64,000 bases of DNA from Algisphaera sp039180025 (GTDB lineage: Bacteria; Planctomycetota; Phycisphaerae; Phycisphaerales; Phycisphaeraceae). The stretch spans positions 62,001 to 126,000 of the forward strand of contig JBCDDZ010000001.1 in the NCBI GenBank assembly GCA_039180025.1. The letters are read 5' to 3'. Positions 18,001 to 25,794 of the stretch are shown piece by piece (the stretch's first letter is position 1; each line of letters opens with the position of its first letter). Under the pieces are notes generated by a model, which was given only the letters and a program-made list of their open reading frames with translations, ran no database searches and was not told the DNA's origin. The translations under genes were made by a program, and so were the position numbers.

Positions 18001-21000
18001 CGAGGTCCGCCCAGTCCGGGATACCATCGCCGTCGGCGTCATCGCTAGCTACGGTCAAGAGTTGGGCGTTGTTCCGATCGCCTTCGTCCTCATCGGCCAG
18101 ACCTTCGAGGTCAAGGTCCAGGGGGGCAACGACGGCCTTGGCTTCGACCAAGCCGGAGTCCGGGGTGCCGTTGCCGTCGAGGTCGAAACCGGCCCGGACG
18201 TTATACAGTCCACCCGACTCCGACAGCTCAATACCCCTGCCGGTTTGAGGGGTAACACTCGAAATCCATCCGCCGTTCCGATCAACCTCCGGCCCCACCA
18301 CTTCCCATCGGTACTCCTCGATAAAGCCGGTATCCGACGGATGGTCGGTGTGTCGAGACTGCGCGAATAAACCTAACGTGGGTAGAACCGATTCGTCGTT
18401 GAGGTTTAGAAACAAGACCTCGGTGGGTTCGCCGGGAAGCTGGGTCACCGAGTTACTCAGCTGGTTCTTGTTGTAGAGTTCGAGTTTCGTGATTTTCGGC
18501 ACGTTGACCGTGAACGTGGTCGATCGATTTTCGGTGTCGTCGCGACTGCCGCGGTCGTTGCCGGTGTTGGCCTCGTCATCCACCACTAGAGTGATGGTAA
18601 CGGGTCCGCCCTCGTCCGGGGCGGTGAACAGGCCGTTCTGATCGATCGTGCCGGCTGAGGCCTCCCAGCGGTAGTTCAGTGTGTCGTTCGCGGTGGAGTT
18701 GGTGATCGTTCCGTCGGAGTACTGGACGGTCTTGTTGTCGATATCGACGGCCTGGCCGACCTGGGTGAACTGAGCCGTTCCTTGGGGCAGGACGTACTCT
18801 CGGTCCATCTCGATCGAGAGGTCGGAGGTGTTGATGCCGGGACCGGTGGACCACTCCACATAGGGTTGAACCGTCACCTCGATCGTAGCGGTCCGGAACA
18901 CCGCCGCATCGTCTCGGTTACCGATGTGGCCGTCCGGCAGCACGGCCTTGTCGTCGATATCGACACGTATTTCATACTCGCCGGGGGAGTTGGGCGCCGT
19001 GAACCAACCGTCGTGGGTGATACCGGCCCCCGACCAGTTGAAATCAAAGGTGTCGTCGCGGTCGTACTGAGGGGGGAGTTCCTCACCGTTGGGGTAGAAG
19101 TAATCGGTATCCGCTGCGAACACGCTGTAAGACACCGTCGTTCCGGCCAGGACACTGAATGGTCCGCTGATTTGGCCCGCGTCGATCGAGTCGCCGATGG
19201 CCCAGAAGTTTTTGTGGGGGTTGAAGGCCTCGATCCCGACCGAGAGCAGGGTCGAATCGTTGAATTGTCCGTCCTCATCGCTGTCGAAACCGAATTGCAA
19301 GTTGAACGTGGGTTCGCTTCCGCTGGTCGCAAACGAATGGCTGCCGTTGAGTCCGGAGCCTTCGGCCACGACCTGGCTGCCGCTGGTCACCCGCCATTTA
19401 ATGAGATTGGCATTAATGCTGGCTCCGCTTAGTGCCAGATTGAAGTCGAACCCACCGCTGCCGTCCCTGGCCATCTCGACCAGGAGCGGGCCCTCGTGAT
19501 CCGGCACCGTGACGCTGTTCGAGGAGTTTTGGTTGTCCGAGACGGTGAGGCTATCGACGATGATGGGGTTGGCGGTGACCTTGCCGGTCCAGTCGTCCCA
19601 GTCGAAGCCGGTGTTGCCGCCGCCGGGAGTGTATTTACCCTCTGACAGCAGCAGCCACTCGTTGTCGTCGGCCCCGCTCGACGGGCCGCTGTAGTTAGTG
19701 AAGGTGTCTTTGAAAGCGGCCGAGTCATCGACCATCAGGATCGCCAGGGGGCCGTAGCCAGCACCGGACGAGGTGAACGGGTGGTTGCGGTGCGTCCGCT
19801 TCTTGCCGCCACCCTCGTGCTTGATCGAGAGCCGGGCTTTGAGGGCGGTGGAGATAGCACCGGTCGGGCTGGACCCGGCGACGATACCGCCGTCGATGAC
19901 TCCGGGCTGCGAGTCGTCGATCGAGCTGGAGACACTCTGAGTGCTCCATTTATTAGTCGATCCGCGCGAGAGGTTGTCGGTCAGTTCGACCTGGTGGCCG
20001 AGAATAATCGGCTCGTTCTCTTCCCCGCTTGCGCTGTAGAGGGCCGCGACCTGGGTCATCGCGGACGACGCACCGCTGAAGGCCAAGACCTGGACGCGAT
20101 ACTTGCTGGCGTCGCTGAGGCCTTCGAGGATGACGATCTCGCTGCCTGCCCCAAACGTCTGCCGGGCGTCGATGCTGCCGGATTCGGACACCGCGGCAAC
20201 TTCGTAGCTGCCCTCCACGTCCGAAGCGTCGGTCCACCGGACCGCCAGCTTGTCGTGGTCCACCTGCAGGACGCTCACCTCGGGGGCGTTCATCGGCGTC
20301 TCGATCAGCCGCACCTCGGTCTGGGCGTTGTTGAGATGGCTACGGATAATGAGCATGTCCGGGGCGCTGACCCGGCCGTCACGGTTGATGTCGTAGGGGT
20401 TGGTCACGTCGGCATCGACCGTGCCGTTGGCCCGGACCTTGAGCATGTCCGCCACTCCCACCCGCGTACTTCCGGGGGTGTCGCCGGTGTCGCCCACCGC
20501 CGAGCCGAAGTACATGACTTTGCTGCCGGTCAGACCGGTCCGCTCACCGGCCCGCATGGTGACTTGTAGCCAACCGTTTTTGACGGCCGAAGCCTCGTCC
20601 CAGGTAAAGAACAAGCGGTCCGAACCGTTTGCACCGGCTCCTCGCTGAATCTGGAAGCCGATAGGTCCTGCCGCCTCGTCCCACTCCGCCGGATCACCGC
20701 CCCCGGAAGCGTCGGCCGTGCGGAAGGTGAAGTCGTCGAGCGTCGGCGTTCGGTTGCCCAGACTCGCCACGTCGATCGCGATGCCGTTGATACCTTTGCT
20801 GTAGCTGGAATAGTTTGTGAAGTCTGCCTGATCCAACTCGCCGAGTGCTGCCTTGTCTGTGGCCAACGCGTTGTTATCGGCTACGGTGATCGCTGCGTTC
20901 TGGTCGTCGAACGCCGAATCGTTGTAGAAGAAGGCCGCCCCGGTAACCGCCGAGAACAAACGCCGTTCTTCGAGTGATTCGAGTGTCAAGGATGGTCGAT

Positions 21001-21046
21001 GACCCTCGGCCAAAGCACGTAGGCGGCGGGCAAGGCGCTTGAACAT
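15014..21046 (-). CDS. Giant exported protein with dockerin/FN3 modules and C-terminal HNH-like toxin tip
   Basis: A 2010-residue protein. The N-terminus RPSLTLESLEERRLFSA is a planctomycete LEPR-XLL-type export motif. A dockerin-like repeat follows (DINRDGRVSAPDMLIIRSHL), then a fibronectin-III-like domain (APEVSVLQVDHDKLAVRWTD). The middle is long, beta-rich, with Ca-binding motifs such as DADGDGIPDWADL. A hydrophobic Gly/Ala stretch (AAKFAAGFVVGAAKGAVALV) precedes a pre-toxin domain ending near residue 1845. The last 160 residues carry NHHAIP at 1892-1897, VPALLIP and FHSIL, resembling AHH/HNH-like nucleases of polymorphic toxins. The candidate immunity gene overlaps its stop, and a spare tip lies downstream. 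Nuclease activity and export route are inferences. Confidence 0.75.
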   Translation of the reverse strand: MFKRLARRLRALAEGHRPSLTLESLEERRLFSAVTGAAFFYNDSAFDDQNAAITVADNNALATDKAALGELDQADFTNYSSYSKGINGIAIDVASLGNRTPTLDDFTFRTADASGGGDPAEWDEAAGPIGFQIQRGAGANGSDRLFFTWDEASAVKNGWLQVTMRAGERTGLTGSKVMYFGSAVGDTGDTPGSTRVGVADMLKVRANGTVDADVTNPYDINRDGRVSAPDMLIIRSHLNNAQTEVRLIETPMNAPEVSVLQVDHDKLAVRWTDASDVEGSYEVAAVSESGSIDARQTFGAGSEIVILEGLSDASKYRVQVLAFSGASSAMTQVAALYSASGEENEPIILGHQVELTDNLSRGSTNKWSTQSVSSSIDDSQPGVIDGGIVAGSSPTGAISTALKARLSIKHEGGGKKRTHRNHPFTSSGAGYGPLAILMVDDSAAFKDTFTNYSGPSSGADDNEWLLLSEGKYTPGGGNTGFDWDDWTGKVTANPIIVDSLTVSDNQNSSNSVTVPDHEGPLLVEMARDGSGGFDFNLALSGASINANLIKWRVTSGSQVVAEGSGLNGSHSFATSGSEPTFNLQFGFDSDEDGQFNDSTLLSVGIEAFNPHKNFWAIGDSIDAGQISGPFSVLAGTTVSYSVFAADTDYFYPNGEELPPQYDRDDTFDFNWSGAGITHDGWFTAPNSPGEYEIRVDIDDKAVLPDGHIGNRDDAAVFRTATIEVTVQPYVEWSTGPGINTSDLSIEMDREYVLPQGTAQFTQVGQAVDIDNKTVQYSDGTITNSTANDTLNYRWEASAGTIDQNGLFTAPDEGGPVTITLVVDDEANTGNDRGSRDDTENRSTTFTVNVPKITKLELYNKNQLSNSVTQLPGEPTEVLFLNLNDESVLPTLGLFAQSRHTDHPSDTGFIEEYRWEVVGPEVDRNGGWISSVTPQTGRGIELSESGGLYNVRAGFDLDGNGTPDSGLVEAKAVVAPLDLDLEGLADEDEGDRNNAQLLTVASDDADGDGIPDWADLGSPNSAARLDVTLQLSEHIREAWESGTADLDQIEIVVSYEGPDQDEVNELFNLSDSSAFAALSTTPGVRLWRNNGSSASDYLAPGSTYTAQELGLTPGTTLDLLLDAQPGFVGPDGIIPISATATISGANHFNGGLTDLTHATTSSLDLDIDTNGDGVIDDADETGEDAYTGPGQFVLLNLNDDDRDLIPDYVDGFGAFDGDVPGDALASDRFTRLELNLPANLPDGHIRFEYAAYDVSSASYALSPQSLNALPAPSSYFRLWTLDGNQTSNPVSVASDVLGSFIPSGVDIPVDEARQIVQNGIYLEAVGIPQNLSEATIQVHYTPITGDTALTDAVSVLPVQLDNVAEAGALDLHTAAPVIGLNVTPVSVSHDGQQINGSFNTAGSVAVAGFDGDLSSFVSRMTLQLNNGEVVEVVLDNQGQFGPVSTTTTLQEGWNLVTAVAETPFGTGRTTLTFEIDAAYPDPDDPNAPATTQVSYGTIGPANATGPGLSHQQVLVLELLAPTDAPSTLLEALSLQIATTTGEQIDLGVARQGNRWLAENGGELIRLTQAIQPGGALALLGENPENADTVRALLDAGADTAKFAAGFVVGAAKGAVALVTDLGEVVGWIGENVTGYTFSVAVRWWYGEDQIFEGDMLGDRVIDFVTDYDRLKALGGQLADFFSTDLAVRGAILEELLSGDLGGAWEDAGHYRVALELAAELLLALGEAFQNATPYEQGQMAGRAVFEIVSTFVPIAGQVGKVTKATKLDFLTALANKPLFQSGKPLAALNATQASVGAIPSGLGRLGPTFGHLAGLPAHAGKGKTAVLLLAISRKADATGEELRDAFRAMQKLDYADAASSGDASKVMTFNQVKSARAADSTMSTALRKAGIINHHAIPRDQVVSRIKLPDGTLLSDHVSKDSVPALLIPDELHFDKDIYPNSFHSILNDPDFFPNSPPDLRYTPEEAKRRLTNAYVDWGARNGYTTEEINNITGILRTWIDDAVAQTGGTP
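15642..15966. repeat. Direct repeat copy 2 (pre-toxin), partner at 13711-14035
   Basis: This part of the carrier gene encodes the end of the pre-toxin domain and is repeated at 13711-14035 in the same orientation and the same frame relation. In the active gene it directly precedes the variable NHHAIP tip. Confidence 0.8.
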
Positions 21047-21286
21047 GTGGGGACCCCTGGAGGGCCACGGTCGCGGCGATTATTGGCACTGATCGAGGGA
21101 GCGGACGGAGAGGGCCATTCAAGACCGTTCACTGCACCGCCCGGCGTCGGTGCAAGCTTGGTGATATCCGGACGACCCGTGGCTGTCAAACCCAATCGTT
21201 ATTTTTAGACCAACCGGAATCTTCGCCAGAAAGCCACGCATTCGATAACGTGTAATACCTGCATTTACTCATACCGGGAGAACCCT
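21047..21286. other. Intergenic region between divergent genes
   Basis: These 240 bases separate the carrier gene start (21046, minus) from the PEP-CTERM gene start (21287, plus) and must hold both promoters. The part from 21190 to 21275 is A/T-richer. GGGAGAA stands eight bases before the ATG at 21287 as a ribosome site. No clear operator or hairpin was found. Confidence 0.4.
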
Positions 21287-21866
21287 ATGTATCGACTCGT
21301 CGCTTGCCTTGCCCTGGCCTCGATCCCGCACGTCGCCGTCATCGCCCAACCCGTGGTGAACGTCGAAGCTGTTGACCTGCAACCCGATCTGGCCGGGCAG
21401 CAGGTACAGGTCACCGTCAGCGGAACCGAAAGTGTCGGTGGGCTGGAGTTCTTCAGCCCAGGTCAACGACGGCACCTCAGGAACTTCCGGGGACGGGAGT
21501 GGGCCGGTGATTACCGATGTGGACCTGATTACCGGCACGATCTTCGAGGCCGACAACTTCGGGCAGTTCGACCTCAACAGCAGCACCTCCCGAAACGCGG
21601 CCGTCTCGACCACGGTGTTTTTTGATGCGGTGACGGCCAACGGCCTGTTGGCGACCCTGACGATCAGCACCGAGGGCATTACAGGGCCGGGCCAGTTCGA
21701 CCTGACGCTCTCCTCCACCGGACTCGGTGACACGCAGTTCTTCGATCTTCTGGGTAATCCGGTGGACGCCACGGTCAACGACCGCGTGCTCAATATCGTT
21801 CCCGAACCCGCCGCCGCCCTGCTGTGGGGGTTGCCGATGTTGATGCTCGGCCGACGGCGTGTTTAA
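21287..21866 (+). pseudogene. PEP-CTERM protein gene broken by a single-base frameshift
   Basis: The first frame encodes a signal peptide (MYRLVACLALASIPHVAVIA) and VSGTESVGGLEFF. Then it changes register, and the correct continuation AQVNDGTSGTSGDGSG runs in the neighbouring frame to IVPEPAAALLWGLPMLMLGR and a terminal RRRV, a standard PEP-CTERM tail. One extra base near 21452-21456 explains the change. With it corrected the protein would be about 192 residues. It could be a real pseudogene or a sequencing error. The body resembles a cohesin-like beta-sandwich (VSGTESVGGLEF), but that is only a suggestion. Confidence 0.75.
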
Positions 21867-21910
21867 CGCCCGCCGTCTCCGATTGGTTTACGGATATCTT
21901 TCGCAGCCAT

Positions 21911-21941
21911 AAAGAAAGCCCCACGCAGAAGTGTGGGGCTA
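21911..21941 (-). terminator. Rho-independent terminator of the small gene at 21977
   Basis: AGCCCCAC (21917-21924) pairs perfectly with GTGGGGCT (21933-21940). On the minus strand the hairpin is followed by TTTCTTT. It stands 36 bases after the stop of the minus-strand gene at 21977 and can also stop transcripts coming from the plus-strand PEP-CTERM gene. Confidence 0.75.
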
Positions 21942-21976
21942 CACCCCAAACGGTTGAAAAAGAACAAGGTCCTGGC

Positions 21977-22255
21977 CTACCGCCCGCCCCGCGGGGCCAC
22001 GGTGTAGGTGGTGTCGTCGCGGTCGCCGGTGATGGCCAGTAGCTGCACCTGTGCGTCCGCTTCGATCATGCCCTTCACGTTGATGGCGTCGGCGACCGGG
22101 GCGGGGAGCGTAAAGCTGACCTGGTGTTCCTCCCCGGTGAGGGTAGCGAAGCGGATACGGCCGTCGTAGGCCGGGAGCGCCCGGTCGAGCATGGCCCGTA
22201 TTCGGTCCCACAACCAGTTCTCATAGTCGGGATGATCTGGGTCGATTCCGCTCAT
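21977..22255 (-). CDS. Small hypothetical protein, 92 residues
   Basis: A soluble, acidic small protein without signal peptide or transmembrane segment. It has an AGAGGT ribosome site about ten bases before its ATG and its own terminator, so it looks like a genuine single-gene transcript. The predicted fold is an N-terminal helix (YENWLWDRIRAMLDRAL) followed by beta strands (GRIRFATLTGEEHQVSFTL). I do not recognise the family and there is no informative neighbour. Confidence 0.55.
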   Translation of the reverse strand: MSGIDPDHPDYENWLWDRIRAMLDRALPAYDGRIRFATLTGEEHQVSFTLPAPVADAINVKGMIEADAQVQLLAITGDRDDTTYTVAPRGGR

Positions 22256-22569
22256 GCGGCACCTCTTGCTCGGGTTTGGCTAGTCTCTCAACCCGCATCC
22301 AACCGCGTAACCGAACCAGCGCGGTACGCGCTTGGAAATTAGTCGAGATTGGTATTAGCGCCGAGCCGATCGGTATATCACCGGGCCGACCGGGATCCTG
22401 CGCTGCGGTACTTCGCTGTTTTCCCATCCCCCTTCCTGGAAGCTCTTGTCATGGCAAACGTGAAAAGCCTGCCAGTGATCTCGGATCATCGGCGGGCTTG
22501 GTTTGCAAAGGATGTCGTGGACGTAGAGAAAAAACCGTAACGAGGCGCGTGGCGTGACACCCGGGGCGT
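22256..22569. other. Intergenic region upstream of the small gene
   Basis: About 314 bases between the 92-residue gene and the end of the sulfatase gene, both on the minus strand. It holds the sulfatase terminator (22461-22503) and the promoter region of the small gene. No convincing coding sequence was found. Confidence 0.4.
22461..22503 (-). terminator. Hairpin terminator after the sulfatase gene
   Basis: AAGCCTGCC (22465-22473) pairs with GGCGGGCTT (22491-22499) with one mismatch, and an inner TGATC/GATCA stem extends it to a long hairpin. On the minus strand it is followed by TTTTCACG. It lies about 70 bases beyond the sulfatase stop. Confidence 0.5.
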
Positions 22570-24111
22570 TTAGGCCATGGCCTGCGTGAGCCCGGCAGCT
22601 TCGGGGTAGCGGCGGGCGAGGTCGTCGGCGGCTTCGGCCCGACCGGTGTCGCGTAGCCGCTGCAGGTAACCGCGGAAGTCCTGCGGCTGGCCGCTTCCGG
22701 GGCCCGCCTGGGCGTGGAACGGCCCGCCTTCTGAGAGCACGGTCATCAACGGATCGACCACGTCCGAACAGTCGCGAACGACGGTGGCCATGGCTTCGTC
22801 GTGCCACTGCATCAGCCGCCAAGTCGCCTCCCGGAGCAACTCGGGGTGGTCGTCGGCTACGCTGTGCTGCTCGTGCGGGTCGTCGGCCAGGTTGAACAGC
22901 ATGTGCTTCGGGAACGGGTGGAACCCGTCGTGGTAGGTCCGCATGTACAGCCATGGCGTACCATCGATGTCGAACCGTACGCTCCGCTGGCAGACGTGCG
23001 CGCACTGCGAGAGGATCAGCTCGTCGCGGCCGGCCGGGGCATCGTCGGTCAAGGTTGCGGCAAAGCTGCGGCCGTCCCATACCGCCGGGGTCATCGCCCG
23101 TGCTTCGTCGCCCATCAGATCAAGGCAGGTCGGCGCCCAGTCGAGGTGGTAGTGCAGCCCGCGATCGACCCGGCCGCCTTCGAGGCCGGGCCAGCGGACG
23201 ATGAACGGGACATGACAGGTCGCATGGTCGGCGGTGGCGTGCTCGCCGTAGAGCCCGAGGTCGCCCTGATTCTCGCCGTGGTCGGCGGAGATGACGATCG
23301 CGGTTTGGTCGTAGACGCCGACGTCTTTGAGCTGCTGGACCAGCCGGGCGATCGCGTCGTCGACGTAGCGGATCGCGGTGTCGTAGCCATCGATCCACTG
23401 CTTAAGCGATTCCATGTCGGTGACCGCTTCGGGGATCCGCGGGAACCGCTCGGTGTTGCAACTCCGGTACATGTCTAGATCGAGCGCGCTGTGCGGGCCG
23501 CCGCGCTTCGTGTGCTGCTCGATCATCTCGGGGGTGTACCAGTCGGCGATCGGCTCGCCGGCGAACGGCTCGCCGTAGGACATCGGCGTGCGGTACGGCG
23601 TGTGGATGTCCCAGAAGTTTAAATGCAGATACCACGGCGTCTGGTCGCCGGCGTGCTCGCCGACCCATTTACTCAGTACGGGTTCGACTTGTTCAACCGG
23701 CTCAGCTCCCCCGTCGCCGGTGTTGTGCATCTCCATGAACCCGGCGTAGTACTGGTGTGCCGCGTGCCGCTGACCGAACGGCGAGATCATCGCGGTGTGG
23801 TAGCCGAGCCTCTGCAGCCGGCGGGGGAAGCTGTCCTCTTCGTAAGTCGAGCGGAAGCTGCGGCCCGGGCCTTCGCGTTTCGGGTCGGCGGCCGTCCCGC
23901 CGTGGCCCACGACGCCGGTGTGGATCCCGAAACGGCCCTGATAAAACGCCGTACGCGACGGCAGACACGGGGCGTCGGAACAATAAACATTGTCGCAGCG
24001 CAGCCCCTGGCCCGCGATCGTGTCGATCGTCGGCGACGTGTTTCGGTGATACCCGTAGCATCCGAGGTGGGAAGGGTTTAGCGCATCAAGATCTAGATAA
24101 AGAATATTCAT
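22570..24111 (-). CDS. Sulfatase (formylglycine-dependent, alkaline-phosphatase superfamily)
   Basis: A 513-residue type I sulfatase. The metal-binding start MNILYLDLDALNPSHLGCYG and the maturation motif C49-L-P-S-R53 are plain; Cys49 is converted to formylglycine by a separate enzyme. Later metal-site motifs include SADHGENQGDLG and HATCHVPFIVRWP. It hydrolyses sulfate esters from carbohydrate or another metabolite. No signal peptide is visible, so it probably works in the cytoplasm on imported compounds, unlike many planctomycete secreted sulfatases. It stands alone between terminator-bounded units. The substrate cannot be predicted. Confidence 0.9.
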   Translation of the reverse strand: MNILYLDLDALNPSHLGCYGYHRNTSPTIDTIAGQGLRCDNVYCSDAPCLPSRTAFYQGRFGIHTGVVGHGGTAADPKREGPGRSFRSTYEEDSFPRRLQRLGYHTAMISPFGQRHAAHQYYAGFMEMHNTGDGGAEPVEQVEPVLSKWVGEHAGDQTPWYLHLNFWDIHTPYRTPMSYGEPFAGEPIADWYTPEMIEQHTKRGGPHSALDLDMYRSCNTERFPRIPEAVTDMESLKQWIDGYDTAIRYVDDAIARLVQQLKDVGVYDQTAIVISADHGENQGDLGLYGEHATADHATCHVPFIVRWPGLEGGRVDRGLHYHLDWAPTCLDLMGDEARAMTPAVWDGRSFAATLTDDAPAGRDELILSQCAHVCQRSVRFDIDGTPWLYMRTYHDGFHPFPKHMLFNLADDPHEQHSVADDHPELLREATWRLMQWHDEAMATVVRDCSDVVDPLMTVLSEGGPFHAQAGPGSGQPQDFRGYLQRLRDTGRAEAADDLARRYPEAAGLTQAMA

Positions 24112-24432
24112 AGTATAGTCCTAGATTAGCTGCAAAACTGTTTCTGTGGGCAGACAGCGGTATCCCGTCGCGTCTTCTCGTCGTGTCTTTTGCATCAGAC
24201 CGCTTCGCCCAGGACAGAATACACCAGATGCACACTTATCGGTCGGACGCGGGGGGCGGAAAAACTCGAATGGTAAGCTCTACTCGGCGTTTCTGACCCG
24301 ATCGTCTCGCGACACCGCCGTGAAATGGTTGACAACTTCGGCCCATTGGGTTGTAATCCATGATCCGAGAGCGACTCCCGCTCGGGCCGCTGTGCCGTCA
24401 CTGTTTCTCTCAATTTTTTCGAGGACCGCCCC
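24112..24432. other. Intergenic region with promoter for the 24433 gene
   Basis: About 320 bases separate the sulfatase start (minus) from the coiled-coil gene (plus). The only clear element is the sigma-70-like promoter at 24329-24357. Nothing in this stretch has coding character. Confidence 0.4.
24329..24357 (+). promoter_or_regulatory. Sigma-70-type promoter
   Basis: TTGACA (24329-24334) and TGTAAT (24352-24357) are separated by exactly 17 bases. The start codon of the coiled-coil protein lies 75 bases further on, and mreB and its neighbours follow. This is the cleanest promoter consensus I found in the window. Confidence 0.6.
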
Positions 24433-25275
24433 TTGAGCCCCTTAACCAAAGCCCTCGTGTTGCTCGTGACCATCCTCTCGATCGTGCTGGTGGCACTGGT
24501 GGTTCCTTTTGTCGCCCAGACCGACAACCTGCAAGCACAAATCACCGACCTGGAAACCCGCGTCCAGGTCGCCCAAGCCGCTTCGACCAATAAGGAGTCG
24601 GAAGTCGCTGAGCTACGCAGTCAACTCGCTGCCAGCGATTCGGACCTCCGCCGATCGCTCGTGGCGGAACGCAGCAAGAACGCCGAGCTCGCCCAGGCGG
24701 TGGCCGCCCTTGAAGGCCAGGTCAAAGAAGCCAACAGCCAGGTCGCCAAGCAGGCCGCCACGCTGAACCTGACGTCTAACAGCCAGAAGCAGCTGACCAG
24801 CCTTCTCGAAACCAGCACCGCGGCCCTCCGCGAAGCCCAGGCCACCAACGTCGATGTCAAAAAGCAGAACGCCCAGCTCGCGCAGCGTAACAACGACCTC
24901 GACGCCCAGGTCACCGGGCTGAACCGCACCGTCCGCCTACTCAACGAAAAAGTCGTCGATCTCCAGGAACAGCTTGCCGGTGCACCTGCGGCCGGATCTG
25001 CGACTTCTGCGACCGCCGCCCTCAGCCCGGCCCAAGAAGTCCGCGGTGCGATCACCGGTATGGAACGTCTTGAAGACATCACCTTCATCCAGCTCAATGT
25101 CGGCGCCAACGACGGCATCGCCAACGGCATGCAGTTCATCCTCTACCGCGACAACGATTTTGTCGGCGTCGCCACCGTCAAGTCGGTCGATGAAACCGTC
25201 AGTGTGGCCAAGGTGGAAACCACCCGGCTGGCGATCCAGGTTGGCGACGCCGCGGTCACCGGCATCAGCTTCTAA
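24433..25275 (+). CDS. Membrane-anchored coiled-coil protein upstream of mreB
   Basis: A 280-residue protein with one N-terminal membrane helix (ALVLLVTILSIVLVALVVPF), a coiled coil from about residue 30 to 185 with Ala/Gln/Leu heptads, an Ala-rich linker, and a compact C-terminal domain (QLNVGANDGIANGMQFILYR, then FVGVATVKSVD). That C-terminal pattern resembles the small beta-barrel domains seen in MreC and FlgT-like proteins. It starts at a TTG, as its neighbours do. Position before mreB suggests a role in cell-wall or cell-shape organisation at the inner membrane. No established family name was recognised. Confidence 0.75.
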   Translation: MSPLTKALVLLVTILSIVLVALVVPFVAQTDNLQAQITDLETRVQVAQAASTNKESEVAELRSQLAASDSDLRRSLVAERSKNAELAQAVAALEGQVKEANSQVAKQAATLNLTSNSQKQLTSLLETSTAALREAQATNVDVKKQNAQLAQRNNDLDAQVTGLNRTVRLLNEKVVDLQEQLAGAPAAGSATSATAALSPAQEVRGAITGMERLEDITFIQLNVGANDGIANGMQFILYRDNDFVGVATVKSVDETVSVAKVETTRLAIQVGDAAVTGISF

Positions 25276-25390
25276 CGACCGCAACCCCTCGGCCCGAAGG
25301 TCGCCGCCGGCCTCGTCAGTGTCCAGGCTTTCTGCAAACCCTTCCGAAATCCTCAGCCCCCTATCGCGGTCCCGCACGGAGCAGTTCACT

Positions 25391-25531
25391 ATGGCCGACA
25401 ACCCTTCTGGCCCGAGCAACAACATCTTCACCGTGCTGGTCTTCATCGCCTTTCTCACACTGCTCGCGGGCGTGGGATACACCTGGTTCCGCTACCAGGA
25501 AGTCACCGGCAGCGCTAACCCCTTCGGCTGA
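25391..25531 (+). CDS. Small single-pass membrane protein, 46 residues
   Basis: The ATG at 25391 has GGAG eleven bases upstream and encodes MADNPSGPSNNIFTVLVFIA and then FLTLLAGVGYTWFRY before a polar tail. One transmembrane helix is obvious. It lies between the coiled-coil gene and mreB on the same strand. Its size and position suggest an accessory membrane peptide, but no homologue is known to me. Confidence 0.55.
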   Translation: MADNPSGPSNNIFTVLVFIAFLTLLAGVGYTWFRYQEVTGSANPFG

Positions 25532-25794
25532 TTTTCCCGATCCTGCTGCACGGCTCCCCCTCATTCTCTGACTGGATGCTTAGGCTTTGGTTGAGCTACG
25601 GACCGGCTGAGATTAACGCTTTTATGTGAGTGTTGGTCGCGTCTTTCGGCCTGTCGCGGCCGATCGGTGACCCAGCGTCCGAATAACTGTTGCGGCTGAT
25701 CGGGGTTCGTCGATGAAACTCCGGGGTGTCCACCACGCGGCCACGGGGCCGTCGGGTTGGGGTACAATCGTGGTAACTCTAGGGAAACGTTCAT
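25532..25794. other. Spacer before mreB
   Basis: The 263 bases contain no good open frame. An AGGGA ribosome site stands shortly before the TTG start of mreB. No hairpin terminator or clear promoter was found, so mreB may be read from upstream. Confidence 0.35.
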
